Below are positions 21,278-31,328 of a stretch of DNA of 64,000 nucleotides, piece after piece. The stretch comes from Ministeria vibrans ATCC 50519 (lineage: Eukaryota > Opisthokonta > Filasterea). How positions within the stretch are numbered: position 1 is the first letter of the stretch; each line of letters begins with the position of its first letter. A model generated the notes under the pieces. That model made no database searches and was not told the origin of the DNA. It saw only the letters and a list, made by a program, of their open reading frames with translations. A program made the translations under genes and the position numbers. The DNA is taken from NCBI GenBank assembly GCA_943704425.1, contig CALSCP010002411.1, positions 1 through 64,000 on the forward strand, read 5' to 3'.

Positions 21278-24046
21278 ATGCCCCGAACTCGCTCCGCCTC
21301 GTCGAAGTTCATTTCAAGGGCGCTCGCCGTCGCTGCGCTTGCCTCTATGGTCGGCATCGCCGTCGCGCGTCCGTACTATTCAGTCAGCGAACTTTCGCAA
21401 AACTTTGCCGATAACAACTCCACTGGCAACGGCACGGTACGGCGACCCGCTCTGGAGACAGTCTCACCGCGGTCCTTTGTACCCCGCGCTCGTCTCTCCG
21501 TCTCTCACTCTCTTTCCCTCTCTTTTGCCGTGCTCCTGTTTTCGTCATTATGAGTCGTCACACGTTTTCAACTGACCCGTTCGTCTCTTGCGCGTAGGTC
21601 ATCGGCTCGTGCGACCCCTCCAAGCTGCTCCCATGCAGCGACACTGTTGTTGGAAACATTGTTTTGGTGCTCTTCTATGGGGCGATCCTCGCTTTTGCGG
21701 CAAAGATGATCTCAGGTGTGAACATGCATTCAAAAACGAAGGAATAGAAGCAAAGACAGAGAGAGAGTGTGTGTGTGTGTGTGTGAGTGTATGTGTGTGT
21801 GTGTGTATGTGTGACAGTCAACAACCGCCGTCTCTGCGACAGTGTGCATGTGCCTTTTCCAGTGCTGTGCGAGCGATCTCCTTAATCGCTCTCTTACCTT
21901 TTGCCGTCTTTGCTCATTCCTCCAGATGGCTCGGAATACCTTCTCGATCTGGGCTTCTCTGCCGCCGTCATTGGAGGCCTTGTGCTTCCCATCCTGGGCG
22001 CAGTCCCCGATGCCGCCATTATTATCGTTAGGTGCGAAACGAGACGCGATCAGCAGACACATAACAACACACTCACTCACTCAAACTTTCACACTCACTG
22101 CGTAGTGGAATTGGCCCGGACGCCCAGACTCAATTGTCTGTTGGTATGGGCACGCTGGCTGGGTCGACCATTATGCTCCTGACTATCCCGTGGCTCGGTA
22201 GCCTGCTTCTTGGACGCTGTGACTTTGACGAGAATGGTGAGGCCATCGACGAGACGAACAAAAAGGGATTTCACTGGACCGAGACGGGCGTCACCGTCCT
22301 GCCCGATGTCAAGGTATACTCGTGTGTTCCCAAATGCTTTTTCTCACACTCCTTTGTAGACGGGCGTTCTCATCATGCTTGTGACGACCATGCCTTACTT
22401 CATCGTGCAGGGTGCCGACTGGCACTACGGACCCACACAACCCACAGACGTACCGCAGCCCGCGTACATCCGACAGGCTGCCCTCGCAACCATGGTCTTC
22501 TGCTTCCTGGGTTTCTTCGGCTACTCCATCTACCAGGTGGTCAATGGCATCGTGGGCGAGCGCAAGGCCAAGCTGCACGCTGAGGCCAAGAAACGCGCCA
22601 ACTTTCAAGTGGTCCTTGCGTCAATGTACATGGAGAACCTTGTCCGCAAGCGCAAGGGCCCTCTTAGCGAGCCCCTGCTCGGTGCCGATGGCAACGACGA
22701 AGAGGACCCGGACCATCCAGGTTCAACCAAGCGCGCCACGTCTGCGGCACGCAAACTTGGCCGCGCCTGGAAGGTCACCAGCAAGGCGCCGCAGTCGGCC
22801 TCCATCAACGACGAAGCTGCCAGCGGCGACCCTGTTCCTTCCGCTGCCGCAGTGGAGTCGCAAGCAGAAAGTGCAGAGGAGCACGAAGGTAGGCACGCTC
22901 TCCTGCATACATAGTACATGACGCTCTCTCTCTCTTTCTCCTATTGTCCCTTCCGCAGAGCCCCGCTGGAAGATCGCTTGCAAGAGTGCGGCGTATTTGG
23001 TCGTGGGCGTGGGTCTTGTGACCATCTTCAGCGACCCCATGTGCGACGTCCTCACCGCCATCACCGACACCAACAACCACTCGTACATTCCCGTACCTGC
23101 CTTCTACGTCGTACGTCCACTTCCACTTTTCACCCTTGTTTCTTTTGTTTGCTGATTCTTATTTTTTTTTTCGTCTTCTTTCTTTTATGTTCTTTTCAAA
23201 CGAAACAACAACAAACACATACATAGTCGTAAGTGTCTCTGTGTGTATCACTATAATTATCTCTCTTTATCGTTTTCCTAATTCTTTATGTTTAGGTTCA
23301 TTGTCACTCCGCTCTGTACCTAAACCCGCCACTCTCATCTCAATGCGTCCGTACTAATCCTCTCTTTTATCTCTATTTCTCTCTCTCTCTCTCTCTCTAT
23401 CGCTTTGTTTTTCTCTCTCTATCGCTTTGTTTTTCTCTCTATATCGCTTTGTTTTTCTCTCTCTATCGCTTTGCTTTTCTCTCTCTATCACTGTTTCTCT
23501 CTCTCTCTATCACTTTGTTCTTTCTTCCTCCTCCTCTCTCTCTCTATCACTGCGTTTCCAAATTCTCTATTATTTTCTTTCTTTCTCTTTTTTTCGTTTC
23601 TTAGGCAGTAATGCGTCTGAGCTCATCTCCTCACTGATTTTTGCTGCCAAAAAGAAACGGGAAAACATCTCAATGACATACGCACAGCTGTACGGAGCAG
23701 CAACGATGAACAACACACTGTGTCTGGGAATCTTCATGGCCCTCGTCTACTTTAAGGTATGCGTGCAATTGTTTGTGCATGAATATATTTGGTTGGAGCT
23801 TAAAGGGATGTCTTAGAATCTCTATTGGGACTATAGCGCTGAAGTGTTGGTAAGAAATCGTCACACGCACATGAGATGGTACTGACTCACACGAAAAACC
23901 AGACAATTGTGCTGTGCCAGTTCATCATTGGGTTCATCGGGTTCCGCAAGACGTACAAGACGTACCTGGGCTTCATTGTCATTGGCGTGTATCCCTTTGC
24001 TATTATTCTCGTTGCTCTCCTTGAGAATGTCGCTGGCTGGCAGTAG
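21278..24046 (+). CDS. Vacuolar/plant NCL-like Ca2+/cation exchanger
   Basis: Membrane antiporter of the Na+/Ca2+ exchanger superfamily. Exons: 21278-21436, 21598-21715, 21926-22031, 22106-22314, 22360-22888, 22959-23110, 23227-23228, 23296-23315, 23605-23756, 23817-23849 and 23903-24046. A signal-like N-terminus precedes the first alpha-repeat (GGLVLPILGAVPDA, SVGMGTLAGSTIMLLTIPW). A cytoplasmic loop of about 150 residues follows, then the second alpha-repeat (SNASELISSLIFAAKKKR, AATMNNTLCLGIF). The two alpha-repeats carry the conserved acidic and Asn cation ligands. The closest pattern I know is the plant NCL/EF-hand exchanger group, but no EF hand is evident here. The frame requires a 2-nt exon at 23227-23228 (see findings). 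Confidence 0.88.
23381..23560 (+). repeat. Intronic CTCTATCGCTTTGTTTTT tandem tract
   Basis: Seven imperfect units with core TATCRCTTTG or TATCACTG, spaced by TC runs, fill the 289-nt intron before the exchanger's second alpha-repeat. Sense orientation. Confidence 0.85.
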
Positions 24047-24109
24047 GCCACTCACTCTTTTCTTATAATTATTATTATTATTAAACAGACCTTTTTGAGG
24101 GTTTTCACT

Positions 24110-25401
24110 TCACTTGCCCATTTCAATGATAGTCTTGACCATTTCTGGCGGTGGGTTTGCCGCAAATTCAAATGCTTCGACGCTCTTCGAGAAGGGATAT
24201 CTAAAGAGCAGAGCACGTCAGTCCCCCCCTCTTAATTAATCATGCTGGCAATAGTGGCTACCTGTGCGTAATCAGGGGCTTCAGATTAATCTTGCCCGAG
24301 CCCATGAGATTGAGAGCGCGGTCGTAAACATTGGCATAGCGAAAGACACTTGTGATGTTAACTTCCTTGCACTGGGCGGCGACCACGTCGAACGCAATGG
24401 GCGCCTGAGGCATGCCGACGAGCACAAGGGCACCGCCGGGCCGCACGTAGTCTAGCATGGTTGCACACGCCCGCTCGTTGCCCGAGCACTCAAAGACCAC
24501 GTCCGCACCCCAGCCCCCTGTCATTTGCTGCACAATCTCGGGACCGTTCTGTTTGAGCGAATTGATGGGTGTGATAGGCCCCATTTTCGCCGCAAGGTCC
24601 ACCTTGGTCTGTTGCACGTCGACAATCCACACGTCGGCACAACCACCGGCAATGGCCGCCAGGGCCGTCACCATACCAATGGGACCCGCCCCAATAACCA
24701 CCGCACGGTCGCCTGGCGACAGACGTGCCTTAGCTGCACTGTGCATACCCACTGCCAGTGGCTCGACAAGCGCCGCCTCCTCATACGAGATGTTCTCTGG
24801 CAACTTGTATGTATACGTAGCGGGGTGTGTGACGATGGGTCGCAGACACCCGTGCACCGGAGGGGTCGCCCAGAAACGCACGTCTGGGTCCACATTGTAC
24901 ATGCCAATGCGCGACGAGCGGCTGTGCGGGTTCGGAATGCCCGGCTCCATGCACACCCGATCGCCCACCTTGAGGTGCTGCACCGACGCACCCACCTCGA
25001 CCACTTCGCCGCTCGCCTCGTGCCCCAAAATCATTGGGTCGCGCACCACAAAGGGCCCAATAGCGCCGTGCAGGTAGTAGTGGACGTCCGAGCCGCAAAT
25101 GCCCACCGAGGCAATCTTGATGCGCACATCAGTCGGCTGAGTTCAAACGAGACAGATTGGCTGTGGATGAACACACACAAACACACAAACACACACACAC
25201 ACACACACACACACGATGCAGGGCTGCATGCCCGCCACCCCAGGGTGGTCTGTGTACCGACATGGCATCGTCGTTGACGTTAATGTCGCGCAAGGACAGT
25301 GCGAGTTTTTTCTCCAGGACCAACGCCTGTGTCGATGCCAGGCGCATTTGCACAGTGCGCAGTGATCGGGGGACCACGGTTGCAACGAGAGATCGCAACA
25401 T
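24110..25401 (-). CDS. Sorbitol dehydrogenase-like zinc polyol dehydrogenase
   Basis: Medium-chain dehydrogenase that should oxidise sorbitol/xylitol-type polyols with NAD. Exon 1 (25401 to about 25258) encodes a basic amphipathic leader [20 protein letters not shown], suggesting mitochondrial import. An intron with a (CA)n tract follows, then the exon ending near 24261 and a last exon to 24110 (ending IIEMGK). The catalytic zinc ligands are present ([11 protein letters not shown] Cys, LGHEASGEV His-Glu). The Rossmann motif [15 protein letters not shown] is present. The structural-zinc Cys cluster is absent: the segment reads [17 protein letters not shown], as in animal sorbitol dehydrogenases that lack that metal. 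Confidence 0.88.
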
Positions 25402-25518
25402 GATACAGAGGATCGAGCGAGGAGTGAGAAGAAAGAAAGTGAGTGAAAATTGAAAAATTACAATTCAAAATATCAATTATCCAATAATTTAAATTGTATT
25501 CGTACGGCGCACCAGCTC

Positions 25519-26697
25519 ATGTTGTCCCAGTGGTGTCCGAGGATCTTGCTGGGAGTCGCTCTGGCCAGCGTGGTCTCGTTGGCCGCAGCGTCGTCGTTTC
25601 CGCCTCACATTCTCTACGCCGAGCGAACGACCCTCTCCCACGCCGCCATCGAGGACGCCCACTTTCGTACACGCCGCGCCGCTGCTGCAGGCGCCGTCGT
25701 ACCTCTGGAGTTCTCTTTCACCTCCTTCAATCGGTATTAAGAAAAATAATTATAATAGTCAGTCTCGCTCTCCTTTTGACCACTCCCTCCTTCCCCGTTG
25801 CACCCAGATCGTTCGCACTGCACCTCGTGCCACACGCGACACTCTTTGGCGACGCGGCACGCTTCACGGTGCACCGGGCCAACGCGTCGAGCCACATCGC
25901 GTACGACACATCTCGCTTCTACAAAGGCCACACACTGTCGCCCGAGACGCGCCAGCCACAGGAGGGCGCCGTCGCGTACGGGCGAGTCCGTGTGGGCGGT
26001 CGCTTCGACGGTGCCGTCCATGTGGACGGTCAAATTTACTATGTTGAACCGGAAGAAGCGCAAGACACAACAACGCACCTTGTCTATCGGGCCTCCGACG
26101 TAAGTCGCGAAAGTGTCGCCAATGCACGCTGCGGTGCGGCCGATGCAGCGACCAGCGACGATACGTTCAATGCCTTTCCCCATCCTCGTCATGATGTCCT
26201 TTCGTTTGCGTCGAATCTCGAGCGTCGCGCCGTCTCATGCAACAGCAATGTTAATGCGGCCGCGTCGTACTGCTCGCTCGCGCTCGTCGCCGACGCCACC
26301 TTCTACGCCAAGTACGGTACCGAAGCGGGCGCCATTGACAAGATGATCTCGCTGGTGCAGGGCGCCGAGGCCATCTACCAGGCGACAGCATTTGGCAATG
26401 GCGCACCGCCTGTCGGCTTCTACGTCGTGCACGTCACCGTCTTCACCGACGCCTCCACCTCACCAGGCGACGCCATTCCCTTGGGTACCGACGTCACCAC
26501 AACTCTGCAGAACTTTGCCATTTACGGCGCCTCCAACGAGTTCAACGACGTCTGTTTGGGCCATCTCTTCGTCGACCGTGACTTCTCTGGTGTCCTTGGC
26601 CTTGCGTACGTTGGCAGCACCAGCTCTCTCGGTGGCGTCTGCCAGAACCGCGCCACCCTTTCCTACGGCTCCGCCAACACCAACACGGGACTCACCG
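25519..26697 (+). CDS. ADAM10-like membrane metalloprotease, 5' part only
   Basis: Exons 25519-25733 and 25808-26697. A signal peptide (ILLGVALASVVSLAAASS) is followed by an ADAM10/17-type prodomain (RVRVGGRFDGAVHVDGQ) and the first half of the reprolysin domain: SYCSLALVADATFYAKYGT, then VCLGHLFVDRDFSGVLGLAY, GGVCQNRATL and NTNTGLT. In ADAM10 this is followed within about 25 residues by the zinc site HExGHxxGxxHD. Here the exon ends at a donor (ACC|GTACCA), and a poly-T tract and an unrelated minus-strand sequence follow, so the catalytic site, disintegrin and membrane parts are missing. ADAM10 is an ectodomain sheddase at the cell surface. Confidence 0.83.
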
Positions 26698-26769
26698 TAC
26701 CAACCAACCCTTAAACATTGCTATTGTGATACCCATTCCTCTCCTGTTTTTGTGTTTATTTTGTTTTGC

Positions 26770-26790
26770 TTTTTTTTTTTTTTTTTTTTT
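26770..26790. repeat. Poly-T tract (about 21 nt) after the ADAM stump
   Basis: Lies within what should be an ADAM10 intron. To its right the only coding signal is a short minus-strand first exon pointing into the tract. Confidence 0.85.
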
Positions 26791-26906
26791 CTTCTTTCTC
26801 TTTGATTGAGTCAATGAAAATAACGATGTGGGAACAAATGAGGCTTGTGCAATGGCACGATGATGTTGAGTGTGTGAAGGAGGGCGGGGACGGCAACGAC
26901 TACACC

Positions 26907-26990
26907 GTACCCAAATGCCCGTCTGTGACGTTTGGAGACACCCAAAGCGAGCGATGGCCTCCTCTTCGTCTGGGACAGGCTGGGGAGCCA
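26907..26990 (-). CDS. Putative first exon of an unidentified gene, truncated
   Basis: A minus-strand ATG at about 26990 reads MAPQPVPDEEEAIARFGCL, then QTSQTGIW, before a GTACGG donor. Composition and codon choice look coding, but the piece is too short to identify. It points toward the poly-T tract, like the stumps at the other homopolymer tracts. The region between it and the tract (26791-26906) holds nothing else I can support. Confidence 0.3.
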
Positions 26991-27137
26991 TGGCGATCAA
27001 CAGGGAAGAGGAGGGGAAACAAAAATAATTGACAATTACCCATTCTACTCAATGATCAGTCTGCCGGAAGTTTACTTATTTTTCTGTCCTTTCAATATTA
27101 ATTTTCTTATTCTTCAATCTTCATTCATCAAAGAAGT

Positions 27138-29614
27138 ATGCCTCACACAACAGTGGACCCGTTGACTCCGCTCGAGGCGGAGTCTGTTGTGCGCAGTTTA
27201 GAGAAATTGCCCCTAACTGAAGTGGGATCGACGAGGTACTCATTCTGTTGATTTGATGGCGTCGCATGGCCTCTTTCTGTACGAGCCTCACGCCGTGTAT
27301 GAGTGTGTGATTGTCTCACTGTCTGACTGTTGGTCGGTGAATTTTCTTCTCTTATCAGCTATGTTGTAAACGATTGGGATATTGGTTCGTTTTGGTGTTG
27401 TCGTGGCAACGACTCTTCAACGACTCCCCCTCTTTGTGTGTGTGTCTCACACAAGTGCATTCTCTCTTCGTTTGAAATTCCAGGTGGATTAGCCAACATG
27501 AGCGCGTCGAGCGGCTTAATATTCAGGTGTGCACAGCATTGTACGAGCGTCATCTTCGATCTGTGTCACTTAGAATCGTTCGTTTATTTTTTATATAGGC
27601 TCATGTTAACGCGCATAACAACTCCGACGAATTTGTGATGAGCTCGATTGTATCGCATGGCAAACTTGAGACTCTCGTGTATGATTTGATCGTGGCTGAG
27701 CTGTGGCGAGTGCACGTCTATCCCGAGCTGAGAAGGTGTGACTTTGCCAACGATAACACTGTCATGCCGTACATGGTTCTCTATCACGAGGTGACGCTCT
27801 GCAATCTGCTGGAAACCATCATGTATTACGGAGAGACGTGCGCCGATGCAAGCACCGATGCACTTTTAGAGCTGTGCGACTACTGTGTGCGGCAGTGTGA
27901 TGCACTCGTGGTGCTGTGCGACAAGTCGGCCATGACCACCCATGCCGAAGAGGTGCATGCAGTCGACCCTGTCCATGCGAGGGCCTTGTGTGACGAGCCC
28001 ACTGCAGAGGAGTACTTAAAAATGAGTGCCGGTGAGCAACTGGACACCCAAGCGCGTCAAATTGCGTACACCACGGCGATTGGTGCGTTGTCGCTGTTGC
28101 GCTATCTGACCAGCCATCTCGCGAGCACGCCACTTACAGTGGCCACGCGACTTCTTCGCACCCACGATTGCATTGCCTGCCTTGTACGCGTTACTGACAT
28201 ACAGCCCTGGTCGTGCACCGGCTCTAATGGCAAGCTGTACAAGTACTCGGATGGTCGCTGGACTCTGGCTCCCGGTGTGGAGCGTCTAAAGCTCTGCAAA
28301 CCAGAAGCCCAGGTACATATAAAAACGTATTAATTTTGTGTTGTTTCATGCATGATAATAATAATTTAATTTCCGCATATCATTAATGACTATAACTATA
28401 TTATTAAGACGTATTATTGTTATAATATTTTTATAAATTATTATTGTAAACAAAAATAATAATAATTATTATTATTAATAAATAATAAAATTTAAAGAAT
28501 TGTTTCGCTGCGTGTGCAATCCATATTTCTCGTCTTGAAGTCTACGGCAGAAGTATTGTGCTGCTCTTTGTGTGTTTATATAGTTTTGTTTTGACATTGA
28601 GTACAGCTCTCGATTCTCTATTTATTTTATAATTATCGTACACTAGGTCTGGTTGGCACTGGTGACGCTACTTCTAGGTGAAATTGGACAACGTACGTAC
28701 ATGTACAGCTCCTACAAGAAGGATCAGGTAAGAAGTAGTATGCGCATGCCGAGGATTTTATTTATAATTAGGAAGACGTTTATACTAATCATCGAAGTCA
28801 AATAGGTCTTGCGTTTAAAAGGACACATCAATGACGTGATGCTTGATCAGTTGCCCATACTAAGTACCACATCTGATCAGCTTTAATTTGGTACTAGTGT
28901 GGGTTTGTCTTGTTAACATTGTACTCTGACACGCAGGCGACCTGCAACGGTATCTGGGCAATCTGGCGTTGATGGATCCGCCAGCACCCTCAAGTGACCT
29001 TATCATCGAACAGCTCTCGTCTATGCGGTCCGCGCTGCTCGAGCAACACCGTGCGCACTGGGCCGACATTGCCGAACGCCAGCTTGCCCACGTCTTTCGT
29101 TTGTCCTCCGAGCAACAACAACAGCAAGCAATTAGGTGAGTATGATAATGAGATGAGACTATAATAATATTATTATTCGTACTTCAAAAGAATAATAAAT
29201 TTTATAATAATAATAATAATAAATAAATTATTACTATCATTAATTCGACGTCTTATTTATTACAATTATTCTTCATCCCACATGCACTCACTATTTATTT
29301 TTCATACGAATCTAATTTAATAATATTATTATAATTATTATGTTCTTCATGCAATGAATATTAATTTTTCGTGTTGTCGCTTTTGTTTGTTCTTTTCTCT
29401 GTATCATTAATAAATGGGTTGTATTCTCTTGCGTAGCCTATCTGCCGCATATGACCTTGACGCGCTCTCTGGTCTACTTCCAAATGATCCTCGATGTTGT
29501 GTCTGTGGCGAGCCAGCCGCAAAGCGCTGCTCTCAGTGCAAACAAGTCTGGTACTGTGGTCGCGAGTGTCAAGTTGGTGACTGGCCCTCGCACAAATCTG
29601 CGTGTTGTCAATGA
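27138..29614 (+). CDS. ZMYND10: ZMYND10-like MYND zinc-finger protein, axonemal dynein assembly
   Basis: ZMYND10 is a cytoplasmic co-chaperone needed to pre-assemble axonemal dynein arms. Exons: 27138-27235, 27484-27526, 27599-28312, 28647-28727, 28806-28863, 28937-29135 and 29437-29614. Matches along the length: LTPLEAESVVRSLEKLPLTE, WISQHERVERLNIQ, SIVSHGKLETLVYDLIVAE, MVLYHEVTLCNLLETIMYYG, VWLALVTLLLGEIGQ and DVMLDQLPIL. The C-terminal MYND finger is CCVCGEPAAKRCSQCKQVWY followed by CGRECQVGDW and CC, with all Cys/His ligands in place. Length is about 455 residues, as in the animal protein. Its presence implies that the organism builds motile cilia or flagella with outer or inner dynein arms. 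Confidence 0.92.
28313..28646 (+). other. Long AT-rich ZMYND10 intron
   Basis: A 334-nt intron, far longer than most here, dominated by ATAATAATT-type sequence. A similar one lies at 29136-29436. Neither contains an ORF or RNA gene I can recognise. Confidence 0.7.
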
Positions 29615-29808
29615 GTTAATAGTTATGAGTGTAAAAGAAGTGGAAGAAGAATAATAATACATGAAAAAGAAGAAGAAGAAGAATACAACCCATAAAAAGA
29701 AGAAAAGAGTAAAATGTTTCCTTCTTTTTATTCACTCATAATTCATAGTCAGTCACAACAAAGAGCGACAACGCAAACAGCTCAAACCCATTTTCCAACA
29801 ACAATTTC

Positions 29809-30060
29809 ATGCTACAAGAGCCGAAGAGCGTCAAGACTCAAGACTCAAGAGAGAGCGGAGACAGGCTGGCTGATGAAATACTACCGATATCATTTTATTC
29901 GCTGGAGGACTCACAGGAGAAGCGTACGTTCTTTCTACGTTCTTCAACCGTACAGCGCCGTTCACCCAAAAGCACGCTTTGCTACTTGTTAGGACCGAGG
30001 CGTTCTTCCAATTATTGCAACGAGTGCAAAAAATGGCGCACGTGGCTGCTCTTGACATAG
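29809..30060 (+). CDS. Hypothetical short ORF, doubtful
   Basis: ATG at 29809, 83 codons (MLQEPKSVKTQDSRESGDRL and onward) to the stop at 30058-30060. No recognisable domain. A second frame through the same stretch is also open, so this may be an exon of a larger gene read in the wrong frame, or non-coding. A candidate exon at about 30199-30240 (SIRNGLWCQYKRVKG, ending in a GGTAAGC donor) may belong with it. Confidence 0.2.
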   Translation: MLQEPKSVKTQDSRESGDRLADEILPISFYSLEDSQEKRTFFLRSSTVQRRSPKSTLCYLLGPRRSSNYCNECKKWRTWLLLT

Positions 30061-30787
30061 AATGAGAGTGATTTATGAGACGCTTTGTGTGTAACGCTGA
30101 ATGACTTCAAAATAAAATTGAATCAAATTGAACAAATTTCAATCAATTACTTCTCTGCATTTCGCGTGCCACATACACTCTCCCACTATCCGTATTAGGT
30201 CAATACGCAACGGCCTTTGGTGTCAGTACAAGCGCGTCAAGGGGTAAGCATAAGCTACACAATCCGCTCTGCACTGCACTGCACTCCTCTGCCTTGCCTT
30301 CCCCTCCCTCCCTACGACGTCCACACGCTGCAGTCGGGGGGCGTCTCAACATACCACGGCCATTCCAAGTGTGCATGGCCGTCGGCTCTTGCTATCCCAG
30401 CAAAATATTGCTCAGCAAAAGAGCGGAAGGAGACGAAAAAGAAAAAAGAGAGAAAAAAGACAATACCTGCCAAGATCGCGCGCCTCGTCTCATGGCGTTC
30501 TCTGCACGGCATTGCACTGATGGGTGCCTGTTTGAAGCAGTGTGGTGTCGTGAAAGAGGCGCATGCTTCAACAAAGCTGTCGAAATGCTCAAAAGAAGAA
30601 AGTGAAACGAAGAGCAAAACACGTCGCACCGGAAGACACGGGAGGGTCCCGTCGCCTGGCCACCACCACCTCATAGGGGAATTGGCGTGAACAAAACTAA
30701 ATGGCCTGCGAGAGGAGCAGTAGCTTATGAAGACAAAAAAAAATGCTCTGCTACACATTTTTTTTTTCTGACGGCTTATTGATTTTC
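30061..30787. other. Unassigned region left of a G/T homopolymer
   Basis: 727 bp with no confident gene. Plus-strand frames between about 30320 and 30690 are open and Lys/Cys-rich but match nothing I know, and splice signals are ambiguous. By analogy with the other tracts it may hold the 5' end of a cut-off plus-strand gene. Confidence 0.35.
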
Positions 30788-30823
30788 GGGGGGGGGTTTT
30801 TTTTTTTTTTTTTTTTTTTTTTT
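30788..30823. repeat. G(9)T(27) homopolymer tract
   Basis: Nine G followed by 27 T. The SP-RING gene (-) runs into it from the right within an intron. Confidence 0.9.
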
Positions 30824-30868
30824 GGTTCTCTATTTAGATTGCGAGAAAGGAAAGAAGGCGGGAGTTAC

Positions 30869-31181
30869 CAGCATGGCGCCCGGCAGGGTGCGGACGAGCT
30901 TCTTGGTGAAGACGCACTCGCGGAGCTCTTCGCCGTGGCTGATGGGCTGGAAGCAGATGGGACAGGTGCCAACGCCGTCTGGATTGGCCGCAAGCCAGGT
31001 GTGCAGGTCGAACGACTGCCGATGGTCGCAGTGCGTGCCCTTGACCGGGATCTCGACAATGCGCCCCGTCGTGGGGTCCGTTAGGTCCATTCGTTCCGCT
31101 GCAAATCACATAAACAACAGTCAGATGCGCTTCGCCCGTTCCTCTGCTCGCGCGCCCCTTACAGTTTGCATTCTCATCCAT
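30869..31181 (-). CDS. SP-RING (PIAS/SIZ-type) zinc-finger protein, 5' stump
   Basis: Exon 31181-31163 encodes MDENAN. After an intron, exon 31098-30869 encodes ERMDLTDPTTGRIVEIPVKG, then THCDHRQSFDLHTWL and GTCPICFQPI. This is the MIZ/SP-RING pattern (C-x-H...FDL...CPxC) of SUMO E3 ligases, although in PIAS proteins it lies mid-protein, whereas here it begins at residue 7. The exon ends at a donor (CTG|GTAACT) and the intron then meets the G/T tract, so everything downstream is missing. Would act in nuclear SUMO transfer if the family is right. Confidence 0.65.
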
Positions 31182-31328
31182 GGTGGGCGAATCAGCCACA
31201 GCGAGCAGCACGAAAGAATAATTGTAGAAAAAATCAAAAAAATCACAATTCACAAACCGACAACGAAAAGGCGAAATGATTAGAACATTTTAATTTTTAT
31301 AATAATAAAGTTATTATTATTTTGCCCA

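Noticed and set aside
30217-30690. 157-codon Lys/Ser-rich plus-strand frame
   Set aside because: Two other frames are equally open, the splice signals conflict and no domain is recognisable. Left as unassigned.
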